A stretch of DNA of 64,000 bases from Delphinus delphis (Eukaryota; Chordata; Mammalia; Artiodactyla; Delphinidae): NCBI RefSeq assembly GCF_949987515.2, contig NC_082694.2, positions 9,727,958 to 9,791,957 of the forward strand, written 5' to 3'. The notes under the pieces are model-generated. The model was not told where the DNA came from, did no database searches, and saw only the letters and a list, made by a program, of their open reading frames with translations. Below are positions 23,425-34,212 of the stretch, piece by piece; positions within the stretch are counted from its first letter, which is position 1; every line of letters starts with the position of its first letter. A program made the translations under genes and the position numbers.

Positions 23425-23690
23425 ACACCTTGCCAGAAAGGGTCACTCCAAAGCCAACACAGCAGTGTCCTCGCTACAAGACCAGCCAGGCTTCTGGTTA
23501 AGCCAGGAGAGAATGTCCTTTGTAAAAGGGTAGACCAAGTGGGGTCCAAGATCTTGGTCTAACTGGCAAGTGGTTAGACAGCGAGGTCTTCTGATTCTTG
23601 TGCCCCAGTTATGAAAAGACCAGACTCATAATTTGAACAGCTCTGATTATCTGGGGGAAATATAATTTCTAACATCTGTTGTGTTAGTTA
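23425..23690. other. Unique sequence
   Basis: No gene or repeat recognised. Confidence 0.3.
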
Positions 23691-23693
23691 ACC

Positions 23694-24115
23694 CTCTAGG
23701 GAAGCGTTTCTTAAGCATTTTGTACCACGGACCCCTTTGGCAGTCTGGGAAAACCATGGACCCCTTCTCAGGGGAAAAAAAAAAGCTTTCAAATGAATAA
23801 AATAAAATACATAGATTGTAAATGCAATCAAGTCTATTAAAATACAGTTCTCAACATTTTTGTGTCAGTAACACTTTAACAAGATCTAGTGGAAGGTCTA
23901 ATAATTATTGTGATTTTAAAGTAGTGATGAATATAAACAATATTTGGTGATGTCTATAACAATTGTAACATCCATGCAAACACCTGAGGCATCTGCTGTG
24001 GCAGAAGATTTGGTACTTTCCTTCTACCGCGGTTTGCTACCTACTTTCACAATTAAGGGAAATGCATTTTTTCAGTTTGAGGATAGTGAAAGTGAAGATG
24101 TAATTTTTTTCCCTA
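23694..24115 (+). repeat. Probable old dispersed repeat, DNA-transposon-like
   Basis: The text 'taagcattttgtaccacgga', 'cccctttggcagtctggg' and 'ccatggaccccttctcag' is a phrase I recognise as dispersed in mammalian genomes, followed by an AT-rich, A/T-homopolymer body. I cannot name the family with certainty. Confidence 0.45.
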
Positions 24116-26065
24116 TCCAAACAGACAGACTTGCTGAATGCTATCCTTGGCCTCCTGGGAGGTCAACAGACTCCAGGTGAAGAAGCCCTGACTCCAGTGG
24201 ATACAGAGAGTATATTCCTGATTAGGGAGCTTCCAACAGTAACCAACAGCCCTGGGGGAAGAAAAAGTGAATGTCACTACACCGTCTACACTGAATCATC
24301 TTCAAGTAGGCTATAAATCCTTTAACTGCCAAATTCTGGGAGCCTGGGCCAGGCAGATACCATGGAAGAGATGCAGGGGTCCTGGCCAAGGTGGGAGGAG
24401 TGGGGCTCTCAGAGAAACAGTCAGCAGGAAACAGGGCAGGAGTGGGCCTAAGAAACAGTTGGGAAATGGAAGTGATGGGGCTAACCAATAGACAGGGCCG
24501 GCACAGGGGAAATTAAACTGTAGAAATGGCCAACACCATTTGGTAATTAACTAGATGTATATATAAGTACTTGGAAAGTACCCCTGGGCACCCCTAGAAA
24601 TTACCTGGGGACATTCCTATATCATTTGGTGGGTAGCTAAAACCAATGAACTGTACATTATGTTAGAATATTTCAGATGGGTTTCATCTACAAACAGCAC
24701 AAGTTCAAAGCTTGAAAGTCTGTCATTTGACCATCTACTCAAGGTTAAAAAACTTAAATTTCAGAATTTATCAGCCTGCTTCAGTAATGATGCCCTCAGA
24801 GAGATAGGTCTTTTTTTTTAAGCAGAAGAGAACCTACCAACAAAGAACCGTAGAGTGACCCATTTTCTGTTGCATACAATCTGTGGCACCCATCTAGAAA
24901 TGTTAAAAATAGCACTTCAGCACGTCATTTGTCATCTTCTGCACTTATTCAAATGTAATAGAGGTGGAGTAGATGGGAATGCTGGCCTTGGTGGGCGGGG
25001 CCTGATGTCCAATCTAGTCTCTGAACTTCTTGTTTTACAATTGTGTTTGGCCCACTGTTGGTGTATTCTGTGAGTCAGGGGTCTACGAAAGAACAAGTAG
25101 AGTAACCAGCCTCTGTTGTAGAGAAGACATCTCCATCCAACCATCTGGGGCTGCATAATCCACCGTCCTGCATCACTTTTCTGAAAAGCCGTGCCTTGGA
25201 AGGGGGCCCAGGCTGGACACCAGGAAGACCTGGTGTTATAACAGCCTTGCTGGGGATTAGCTGTCTGACCTTGGAAAAATCCTTTAATCTCTTAGGGTTT
25301 AAGTTTCCTCTCTACTAAATCTCTGAGGAACTTTCCAGTTCAAAAATTATTCTATATGACAGCATAATGCTTAAAGGAAAAGCATTCTTGTGAACTTCCA
25401 CTATTGGTTTTTATTATATTAATCAAAATAGTACTTAAATATGTAAACTTAAAACTAGATATAAACTCCTTATGCACGCCATTTTAGAGATTTTGAAATA
25501 AGCAAAACAACAAATCCAATAAAATTTTAATCAATATATATTATTATTAAATTTCAATTACTTTTATTCATTAATAATTGACAGTATTAAGTCAATTCAA
25601 TGGCTAATACTGCTTTGCTGGACATAAACTGCTGCTAACAATTGGAATATAATGTTCCAGGGCACTGCCTCTACCACTGTGTTCTGTTGGACGACTCCGT
25701 TCTCCCATTCTCTCCCTTTGAACTCTTGTGAAACTTTCTTTAAAGCCGTGGCATCATTTGGCCTTTACTTTGGAAGAATGCACTGTTCATGTATTATGTT
25801 CTCCTTTGCTCTTTTCTCCTGAGCCAACCAATGGTGATATCTTCATAAGGAGTCATCCAGGTGATCCCAAACATGTTTACATTAGTATTTTTATTGGGTA
25901 TTATGAGGTCATCATTGAAATAAAAACACGAGCATTTTAAATTTCTTATAAATTCACCATTCCCTGGGATCTCAGTTTGAGAAATGTTGTATTATGACTT
26001 TACAGTGGCCCTGGCAGAATCTTCCTCTAGTGCCTGCATGATACCTCTTAGAAGGACATAACACA
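24116..26065. other. Mostly unique sequence with one MIR trace
   Basis: Short frames on both strands have no domain. A MIR-like segment lies at 25240-25320 (listed separately). A purine-rich segment spans 24340-24480. Confidence 0.3.
25225..25340 (+). repeat. MIR fragment
   Basis: The text 'gattagctgtctgaccttgg' followed by 'aaatcctttaatctcttagg' and 'aagtttcctctctactaaa' follows the MIR core. Diverged. Confidence 0.6.
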
Positions 26066-26069
26066 TACA

Positions 26070-26925
26070 TTAGGCCCTCAGTTCATCAAATGTGTTTCTG
26101 GAAATCAGGACGTAGAACACATGATCCAATATGTTTCCAAATGTCATCAAACACAAGGTGACGCCCAGGAAAGAAAAACCCATGCTCTCTCTTACAGAAA
26201 CCCAATTCCCATTCCCTGCTTTCCAAAAGATCTTTAAGAAAGAAAATAGATCAGTAAGTTCCAAAGAACAAAAGGAGTATTACTACGGTGAAAAAAAAAA
26301 AAAAAAGCATGACCTGAAATTCACCTCTTGGCCTCCAGATATGTGGTCTATTTGATTTTAAGCAGGCTGCTGCCATAGAAAAAACTCATGAGACTCAGAC
26401 ACAAAGAGAAGCTCATGGTGACTATTCTGAAGTGTGCTTGTGGGAGAGCGGACAGCCTTCGTAACAGAGTTCAAGGTCTGCAATCTCCAGAAACAGCCTA
26501 CAATACACAAGAAAGCCATCAGCACCCTCGAGACATGGCTGACCTTCACAGTACAGCCCCAAGACTCACCTCAGCGCAAGAACAAGGTGAAGGTAGCTCT
26601 CATGATCAGGCACAGGAAGGTGAACTTGGCATCAACATTGGTTATGACACAGAAGCCAACCACCACCCAGGAAGTTAAGAGTCCTCTGGTGGCCTGGCGG
26701 AGTATAGTGGATCCGGAATGAAACTGTCAGCCTCTGTGGGAGTTTGGCCACTGTCACAAAGAAGCACGGAATATTCCTCTCCCTGAACTGGTGGAGGAAA
26801 ACTCAGAGGGCCAGGCCGTTCAGTGGCAAAGCAGAGGCCAACACCAGCAGAAACAGGGACACTGACAAGGTCCTGACACTCTCAGATTTTATGGAGGAGT
26901 TGAATACCCGGGAAGCCTGCATTTT
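26070..26925 (-). pseudogene. Rhodopsin-class GPCR pseudogene (P2Y/PAR-like group)
   Basis: On the minus strand the remains of a single-exon receptor can be followed. From an ATG at 26922, an N-glycosylation-like NSS is followed by a hydrophobic helix (SLFLLVLASALPLNGLAL), with the LNGLAL pattern of TM1 in P2Y/protease-activated-like receptors. An in-frame TGA (26803-26805) falls where Trp is usual, then VFLHQF. The same frame continues to a TM2-like VSFRIHY (about 26710-26740). A frameshift near 26690 leads to a TM3-like VVVGFCVITN...FTFLCLIM (26580-26680), closed by a stop at 26571-26573. At the far end a frame at 26073-26180 carries a TM7-like TLCLMTFGNILDHVFYVLI followed by SRNTFDELRA, the 'LDP-x-x-Y' box with Pro replaced by His. 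Total span fits a receptor of about 280-300 residues. TM4-TM6 are hard to follow, and a 15-base A-run (26291-26305) lies within. The receptor cannot be named. Confidence 0.5.
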
Positions 26926-27135
26926 TACAAATATTGGGGTGAGATTTTTGTTTGTTTGTTTATCAAAGATAGAGTTCTTTCTTTAAGGTCTACTTCTTAC
27001 CTCTTTCCTGTGGAAATCCTTGTCTAGGAAGGCACGGAACAATTGTAGTAATTGCTGCAAAGGTGGGGGAAAAAAAGAAAAAAGAAAAATCAAGGGTAGT
27101 TAAAGCCTGAAATGGAACATTACTGAAAACCCCTT
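26926..27135. other. Unique sequence
   Basis: AT-rich flank between the receptor pseudogene and old L1 sequence. No gene seen. Confidence 0.3.
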
Positions 27136-27139
27136 GTAC

Positions 27140-27875
27140 GTCCTTTCTTTTTTTAATTAAACTTTTAAAATGTTGAGATAATCGTAGATTCACATGCAGT
27201 TGAAAGAAATAAAACAATGAGGTCCCATGTACCCATTATGCTCTTTCCCTCAAAGGTAACATCTTGCAAAACTATATTACAGCATAAAAACCAGGATATT
27301 GACATGGATACAATTGACATACAGAGCATCTCCCTTATCCTTCACATCGCACTTTTATAGCCACGTCTACTTCCCTCCCACACCCACTCACTCTTTAAAC
27401 CCTGGCCAACCACTACTCTGTTCTCTATTTCTATAATTTTGTCATTTCAAGAATATTACATAAATAGAACCATGCAGCATGTAATCTTTTGGGATTGGCT
27501 TTTTTCGCACAGCATAACTCCCTGGGGATTTATCCAAGTTGTTGCGTGTACCCATCGTTTGTTCCTTTTTATTGCTGAGTAGAATTCCATGGTATGGATG
27601 TACCACAGTTTACTTAACTATTCCTCTGTTGAAAGACATCTGGGTTGTTTCCAATTTTTGGAATGAAGTTCCAAATGAAGTATTCTATTATAAATTATGG
27701 CTGTAAACATGCCTGTACATTTTTGTGTGTGATTGTAAATTTTCATTCCCCTAGGAAAAATACCTATGAGGACAATGGCTGGGTTGCTTGGCGGTTGTAG
27801 GTTTAGTCTTTAAAGAAACTGCCACACTGTCTTTCTGCTGTACCATTTTACATCCCTACCAGCAAGGTACAAGTG
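27140..27875 (-). mobile_element. Old L1 ORF2 end and 3' UTR
   Basis: The plus strand reads 'acatgcagttgaaagaaata', 'accctggccaaccactactc', 'tttttattgctgagtagaat', 'ccatggtatggatgtacca' and 'tgggttgtttccaatttttg', the complement of the 3' part of an old L1 (L1M type). It may be the 3' end of the same old element whose 5' two-thirds lie at 28398-39156. Confidence 0.8.
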
Positions 27876-28149
27876 TTTATTCTAAAATATATAAGGAAAG
27901 GAAAAGGAACTGGGTATTTAAAACTATTTGAAAAAGAAGAATAAACCAGGAGCGTTTGGTGGTTTTCAGTATACAAGTCCTGAACAGGTTGTGTTACATT
28001 TACACCTAATTCTCTTTCTTTAATGACTGTAAATTGATAATGCATTTAAAGTTTTAGTTTCCATGTGTTTATTGCTAGTATCCAAATATACAATTGATTT
28101 TCTTCTGATTTGATATACATTTAATGGGGCTTTTTTGAATAGCAAACGT

Positions 28150-28397
28150 TTTACATTATTTTTAACATCTTTATTGGAGTATAATTGCTTTACAATGGTG
28201 TGTTAGTTTCTGCTTTATAACAAAGTGAATCAGTTATACATATACATATATCCCCATATCCCCTCCCTCTCATGTCTCCCTCCCACCCTCCCTATCCCAC
28301 CCTCTAGGTGGTCACAAAGCACCGAGCTGATCTCCCTGTGCTATGCGGCTGCTTCCCACTAGCTACCTATTTTACGTTTGGTAGTGTATATATGTCC
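28150..28397 (-). mobile_element. Short 5'-truncated L1 3' end
   Basis: The text 'ttaacatctttattggagta' to 'gtagtgtatatatgtcc' matches the 3' UTR of the full-length L1 at 29067-36238 almost base for base, then stops abruptly at 28397 where old L1 ORF2 text begins. No TSD is clear. It has no long T-run, so a deletion or an old small insertion are both possible. Confidence 0.75.
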
Positions 28398-29052
28398 TTG
28401 CATGTTGATCTACAACCTGCAATTTTGCTAAACTCACTTATTAGTTACAATTTTTTGCTTTTTTGGTTTTGGTAGGTTCCTTGGGGTTTCCTTTGTAGAC
28501 AAAAGTGGCCTCTGCAAATAGGGACAAATTTAGCTCTTTCTTTCTGATCTGCATGCCTTTTATTTCCTTTTCTTGCCTAATTATACTGGCTAGCCTTCCA
28601 GCACTATGCTGAATAACAGTGGTGAGTGTGGACATCCTTGCCTTATTACTGATCTCAGGGGGAAAGCATTCAGTCTTTCACCGATAAGTACAGTCTAAAC
28701 TATAAGGTTTTGTGGGTGTTCTTTACCCAGTTGAGGAAGTTTCCCTATATTCAGTTTTCTGAGAGTTTTAATCATGAATTGGATTTTAAACATTTTTTTT
28801 CTTTCTTTTTTTCTTCTTTTTTCTTCTTTCTTTCATCAGAAAGATTTTTACTCTTTCTCCTGGTATTTTAGTGGACTGCTTTAATTGGTTTTTGGATACT
28901 TAAACAGTCTTGCATCCCCAGAATAAACCTCACTTGGTTGTATTGTATACTTCTTTTTATATATTGCTGAATTCTATTTGTTAATCTTGTGTTAAGGATT
29001 TTTGCATATATATTCATGACGGATATTGGTATAAACTTCTCTTTTTGAATGT
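28398..29052 (-). mobile_element. Old L1, ORF2 RT region (left part)
   Basis: The complement of the ORF2 reverse-transcriptase segment (for example 'ttaatcttgtgttaaggatt', 'acggatattggtataaact'). It stops at 29052 and resumes at 36239 across the young L1. The interrupted word ctttgtctggtttt is duplicated at the two edges. Confidence 0.85.
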
Positions 29053-29441
29053 CTTTGTCTGGTTTTTTTTTTTTTTTTTTTACATCTTTATTGGAGTATA
29101 ATTGCTTTACAATGGTGTGTTAGTTTCTGCTTTATAACAAAGTGAATCAGTTATACATATACATATGTTCCCATATGTCTTCCCTCTTACGTCTCCCTCC
29201 CTCCCACCCTCTCTATCCCACCCCTCCAGGTGGTCACAAAGCACCAAGCTGATCTCCCTGTGCTATGCGGCTGCTTCCCACTAGCTATCTACCTTACATT
29301 TGGTAGTGTACATATGTCCATGCCACTCTCTCGCTTTGTCACAGCTTACCCTTCCCCCTCCCCATATCCTCAAGTCCATTCTCTAGTAGGTCTGTGTCTT
29401 TATTCCTGTCTTACCCCTAGGTTCTTCATGACTTTTTTTTC

Positions 29442-32400
29442 TTAAATTCCATATATATGTGTTAGCATATGGTATTTGTCTTTCTCTTTCTGACTTACTT
29501 CACTCTGTATGACAGACTCTAGGTCTATCCACCTCATTACAAATAGCTCAATTTCATTTCTTTTTATGGCTGAGTAATATTCCATTGTATATAAGTGCCA
29601 CATCTTCTTTATCCATTCATCCAATGATGGACACTTAGGTTGTTTCCATCTCCGGGCTATTGTAAATAGAGCTGCAATGAACATTTTGGTACATGACTCC
29701 TTTTGAATTATGTTTTTCTCAGGGTATATGCCCAGTAGTGGGATTGCTGGGTCATATGGTAGTTCTATTTGTAATTTTTTAAGGAACCTCCATAATGTTC
29801 TCCACAGTGGCTGTATCAATTTACATTCCCACCAACAGTGCAAGAGTGTTCCCTTTTCTCCACACCCTCTCCAGCATTTATTGTTTCTAGATTTTTCAAT
29901 GATGGCCATTCTGACTGGTGTGAGATGATATCTCATTGTAGTTTTGATTTGCATTTCTCTAATGATTAATGATGTTGAGCATTCTTTCATGTGTTTGTTG
30001 GCAGTCTGTATATCTTCTTTGGAGAAATGTCTATTTAGGTCTTCTGCCCATTTTTGGTTTGGGTTGTTTGTTTTTTTGATATTGAGCTGCATGAGCTGCT
30101 TGTAAATTTTGGAAATTAATCCTTTGTCAGTTGCTTCATTTGCAAATATTTTCTCCCATTCTGAGGGTTGTCTTTTGGTCTTGTTTATGGTTTCCTTTGC
30201 TGTGCAAAAGCTTTGAAGTTTCATTAGGTCCCATTTGTTTATTTTTGTTTTTATTTCCATTTGTCTGGGAGGTGGGTCAGAAAGGATCTTGCTGTGATTT
30301 ATGTCACAGAGTGTTCTGCCTAGGTTTTCCTCTAAGAGTTTGATAGTTTCTGGCCTTACATTTAGGTCTTTAATCCATTTTGAGCTTATTTTTGTGTACG
30401 GTGTTAGGGAGTGATCTAATCTCATACTTTTACATGTACCTGTCCAGTTTTCCCAGCACCACTTATTGAAGAGGCTGTCCTTTCTCCACTGTACATTCCT
30501 GCCTCCTTTATCAAAGATAAGGTGACCATATGTGCGTGGGTTTATCTCTGGGCTTTCTATCCTGTTCCATTGATCTATCTTTCTGTTTTTGTGCCAGTAC
30601 CACACTGTCTTGATTACTGTAGCTTTGTAGTATAGTCTGAAGTCAGAGAGCCTGATTGCTGCAGCTCCTTTTTTCTTTCTCAAGATTGCTTTGGCTATTC
30701 AGGGTCTTTTGTGTTTCCATACAAATTGTGAAATTTTTTGTCCTAGTTCTGTGAAAAATACCAGGGGTAGTTTGATAGGGATTGCATTGAATCTGTAGAT
30801 TGCTTTGGGTAGTAGAGTCATTTTCACAATGTTGATTCTTCCAATCCAAGAACATGGTATATCTCTCCATCTATTTGTATCATCTTTAATTTCTTTCATC
30901 AGTGTCTTATAATTTTCTGCATACAGGTCTTTTGTCTCCTTAGGTAGGTTTATTCCTAGATATTTTATTCCTTTTGTTGCAATGGTACATGGGAGTGTTT
31001 TCTTGATTTCACTTTCAGATTTTTCATCATGAGTGTATAGGAATGCCAGAGATTTCTGTGCATTAATTTTGTATCCTGCTACTTTACAAAATTCATTGAT
31101 TAGCTCTAGTAGTTTTCTGGTAGCATCTTTAGGATTCTCTATGTATAGTATCACGTCATCTGCAAACAGTGACAGCTTTACTTCTTCTGTTCCGATTTGG
31201 ATTTCTTTTATTTCCTTTTCTTCTCTGATTGCTGTGGCTAAAACTTCCAAAACTATGTTGAATAATAGTGGTGAGAGTGGGCAACCTTGTCTTGTTCCTG
31301 ATCTTAGTGGAAATGGTTTCAGTTTTTCACCATTGAGGACGATGTTGGCTATGGGTTTGTCATATATGGCCTTTACTATGTTGAGGAAAGTTCCCTCTAT
31401 GCCTACTTTCTGCAGGGTTTTTACCATAAATGGGTGTTGAATTTTGTCGAAAGCTTTCTCTGCATCTATTGAGATGATCATATGGTTTTTCTCCTTCAAT
31501 TTGTTAACATGGTTTATCACATTGATTGTTTTGCATATATTGAAGAATCCTTGCATTCCTGGAATAAACCCCACTTGATCATGGTGTATGATCCTTTTAA
31601 TGTGCTGTTGGATTCTGTTTGCTAGTATTTTGTTGAGGAGTTTTGCATCTATGTTCATCAGTGATATTGGCCTGTAGTTTTCTTTCTTTGTGACATCCTT
31701 GTCTGGTTTTGGTATCAAGGTGATGGTGGCCTCGTAGAATGAGTTTGGGAGTGTTCCTCCCTCTGCTGTATTTTGGAAGAGTTTGAGAAGGATAGGTGTT
31801 AGCTCTTCTCTAAATGTTCGATAGAATTAGCCTGTGAAGCCATCTGGTCCTTGGCTTTTGTTTGTTGGAAAATTTTTAATCACAGTTTCAATTTCAGTGC
31901 TTGTGATTGGTCTGTTCATATTTTCTGTTTCTTCCTGATTCAGTCTTGGCAGGTTGTGCATTTCTAAGAATTTGTCCATTTCTTCCAAGTTGTCCATTTT
32001 ACTGGCATAGAGTTGCTTGTAGCAATCTCTCATGATCTTTAGTATTTCTGCAGTGTCAGTTTTTACTTCTCCTTTTTCATTTCTAATTCTATTGATTTGA
32101 GTCTTCTCCCTTCTTTTCTTGATGAGTCTGGCTAATGGTTTATCAATTTTGTTTATCTTCTCAAAGAACCAGGCTTTAGTTTTATTGATCTTTGCTATCG
32201 TTTCCTTCATTTCTTTTTCATTTATTACTGTTCTGCTTTTTATGATTTCTTTCCTTCTGCTAACATTGGGGGTTTTTTTGTTCTTCTTTCTCTAATTGCT
32301 TTAGGTGCAGGGTTAGGTTGTTTATTCGAGATGTTTCCTGTTTCTTAAGGTAGGATTGTATTGCTATAAACTTCCCTCTTAGAACTGCTTTTGCTGCATC

Positions 32401-33260
32401 CCATAGATTTTGGGTCGTCGTGTCTCCATTGTCATTTGTTTCTAGGTATTTTTTGATTTACTCTTTGATTTCTGCAGTGATCACTTCGTTATTAAGTAGT
32501 CTATTGTTTAGCCTCCATGTCTTTCTATTTTTTACAGCTCTTTTCCTGTAATTGATATCTAGTCTCATAGCGTTGTGGTCGGAAAAGATACTTGAAACAA
32601 TTTCAATTTTGTTAAATTTACCAAGGCTTGACTTGTGACCCAAGATATGATCTATCCTGGAGAATGTTCCATGAGCACTTGAGAAAAATGTGTATTCTGT
32701 TGTTTTTGGATGGAATGTCCTATAAATATCAATTAAGTCCATCTTGTTTAATGTATCATTTAAAGCTTGTGTTTCCTTATCTATTTTCATTTTGGATGAT
32801 CTGTCCATTGGTGAAAGTGGGGTGTTAAAGTGCCCTACTATGAATGTGTTACTGTCGATTTCCCCTTTAATGGCTGTTAGTATTTGCCTTATGCATTGAG
32901 GTGCTCCTATGTTGGGTGCATAAATATTTACAATTGTTATATCTTCTTCTTGGATCGATCCCTTGATCATTATGTAGTGTCCTTCTTTGTCTCTTCTAAT
33001 AGTCTTTATTTTAAAGTCTATTTTGTCTGATATGAGAATTGCTACTCCAGCTTTCTTTTGGTTTCCATTTGCATGAAATATCTTTTTCCATCCCCTTACT
33101 TTCAGTCTGTATGTGTCTCTAGGTCTGAAGTGGGTCTCTTGTAGACAGCATATATATGGGTATGTTTTTGTATCCATTCAGCTAATCTGTGTCTTTTGGT
33201 GGGAGCATTCAGGCCATTTACATTTAAGGTAATTATTGATATGTATGTTACTATTCCCAT
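29442..33260 (-). pseudogene. ORF2p: L1 ORF2 (endonuclease-reverse transcriptase), broken
   Basis: The span is 3819 bases (about 1272 codons), the normal length for L1 ORF2, which nicks target DNA and reverse-transcribes L1 RNA at the nick. The proposed ATG is at 33258-33260, followed by the L-N-x-N-G-L-N-A-P start of the endonuclease. Domains in order: endonuclease (about 33240-32530), reverse transcriptase with an intact FADD box (31155-31166), and the C-terminal cysteine segment [18 protein letters not shown] (about 29825-29880). Breaks: frameshift near 33175; stop at 32458-32460; frameshift near 32265-32285 at an A/C homopolymer that restores the original frame; stops at 31827-31829 and 30699-30701 (TGA at a likely former CGA). 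The endonuclease GDFNT motif reads GHFNT: the catalytic Asp is His (codon 32830-32832). Five breaks and a lost catalytic residue argue against activity. Confidence 0.9.
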
Positions 33261-33318
33261 TTTCTTAATTGTTTTGGGTTCGTTATTGTAGGTCTTTTCC
33301 TTCTCTTGTGTTTCTTGC

Positions 33319-34212
33319 CTAGAGAAGTTCCTTTAGCAGTTGTTGTAAAGCTCGTTTGGTGGTGCTGAACTCTCTCAACTTTTGCTTGTCTATAATGGTT
33401 TTAATTTCTCCATGAAATCTGAATGAGATCCTTGCTGGGTAGAGTAATCTTGGTTGCAGGTTTTTCCCCTTCATCACTTAAAATATGTCCTGCCAGTCCC
33501 TTCTGGCTTGCAGAGTTTCTGCTGAAAGATCAGCTGTTAACCTTATGGGGATTCCCTTGTGTGTTATTTGTTGTTTTTCCCTTGCTGCTTTTAATATGTT
33601 TTCTTTGTATTTAATTTTTGACAGTTTGATTAATATGTGTCTTGGCGTATTTCTCCTTGGATTTTTCCTGTATGGGACTCTCTGTACTTCCTGGACTTGA
33701 TTAACTATTTCCTTTCCCATATTAGGGAAGTTTTCAACTATAATCTCTTCAAATATCTTCTCAGTCCCTTTCTTTTTTTCTTCTTCTTCTGGAACCCCTA
33801 TAATTCGAATGTTGGTGCATTTAATGTTGTCCCAGAGGTCTCTGAGACTGTCCTCAGTTCTTTTCATTCTTTTTTCTTTATTCTGCTCTGCAGTAGTTAT
33901 TTCCACTATTTTATCTTCCAGGTCACTTATCCGTTCTTCTGCCTCAGTTATTCTGCTATTGATCCCATCTAGAGTATTTTTAATTTCATTTACTGTGTTG
34001 TTCATCATTGTTTGTTTCATCTTTAGTTCTTCTAGGTCCTTGTTAAATGTTTCTTGCATTTTCTCTATTCTATTTCCAAGATTTTGGATCATCTTTACTA
34101 TCATTATTCTGAATTCTTTTTCAGGTAGACTGCCTATTTCCTCTTCATTTGTTAGGTCTGGTGGGTTTTTAACTTGCTCCTTCATCTGCTGTGTGTTTTT
34201 CTGTCTTCTCAT
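33319..34212 (-). pseudogene. ORF1p: L1 ORF1 (RNA-binding coiled-coil protein), one stop
   Basis: ORF1p coats L1 RNA as trimers. The open part, 33478-34212 (244 codons), starts MRRQKNTQQMKEQ. A coiled coil follows (heptad-rich stretch around residues 45-105, with IEKMQETFNKDLEELKMKQ and ISDLEDKIVE), then the RRM domain (NIRIIGVPE at about residue 135) and the start of the C-terminal domain (RHILIKLSKIKYKENILKA at about 190). A TAA at 33478-33480 ends it. The same frame continues for another 53 codons to a TAG at 33319-33321, with recognisable C-terminal-domain text, so a single nonsense change truncates an otherwise full-length protein of about 297 residues. Confidence 0.88.

Noticed and set aside
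31033..31440. 135-codon plus-strand frame
   Set aside because: Antisense to the L1 reverse-transcriptase domain.
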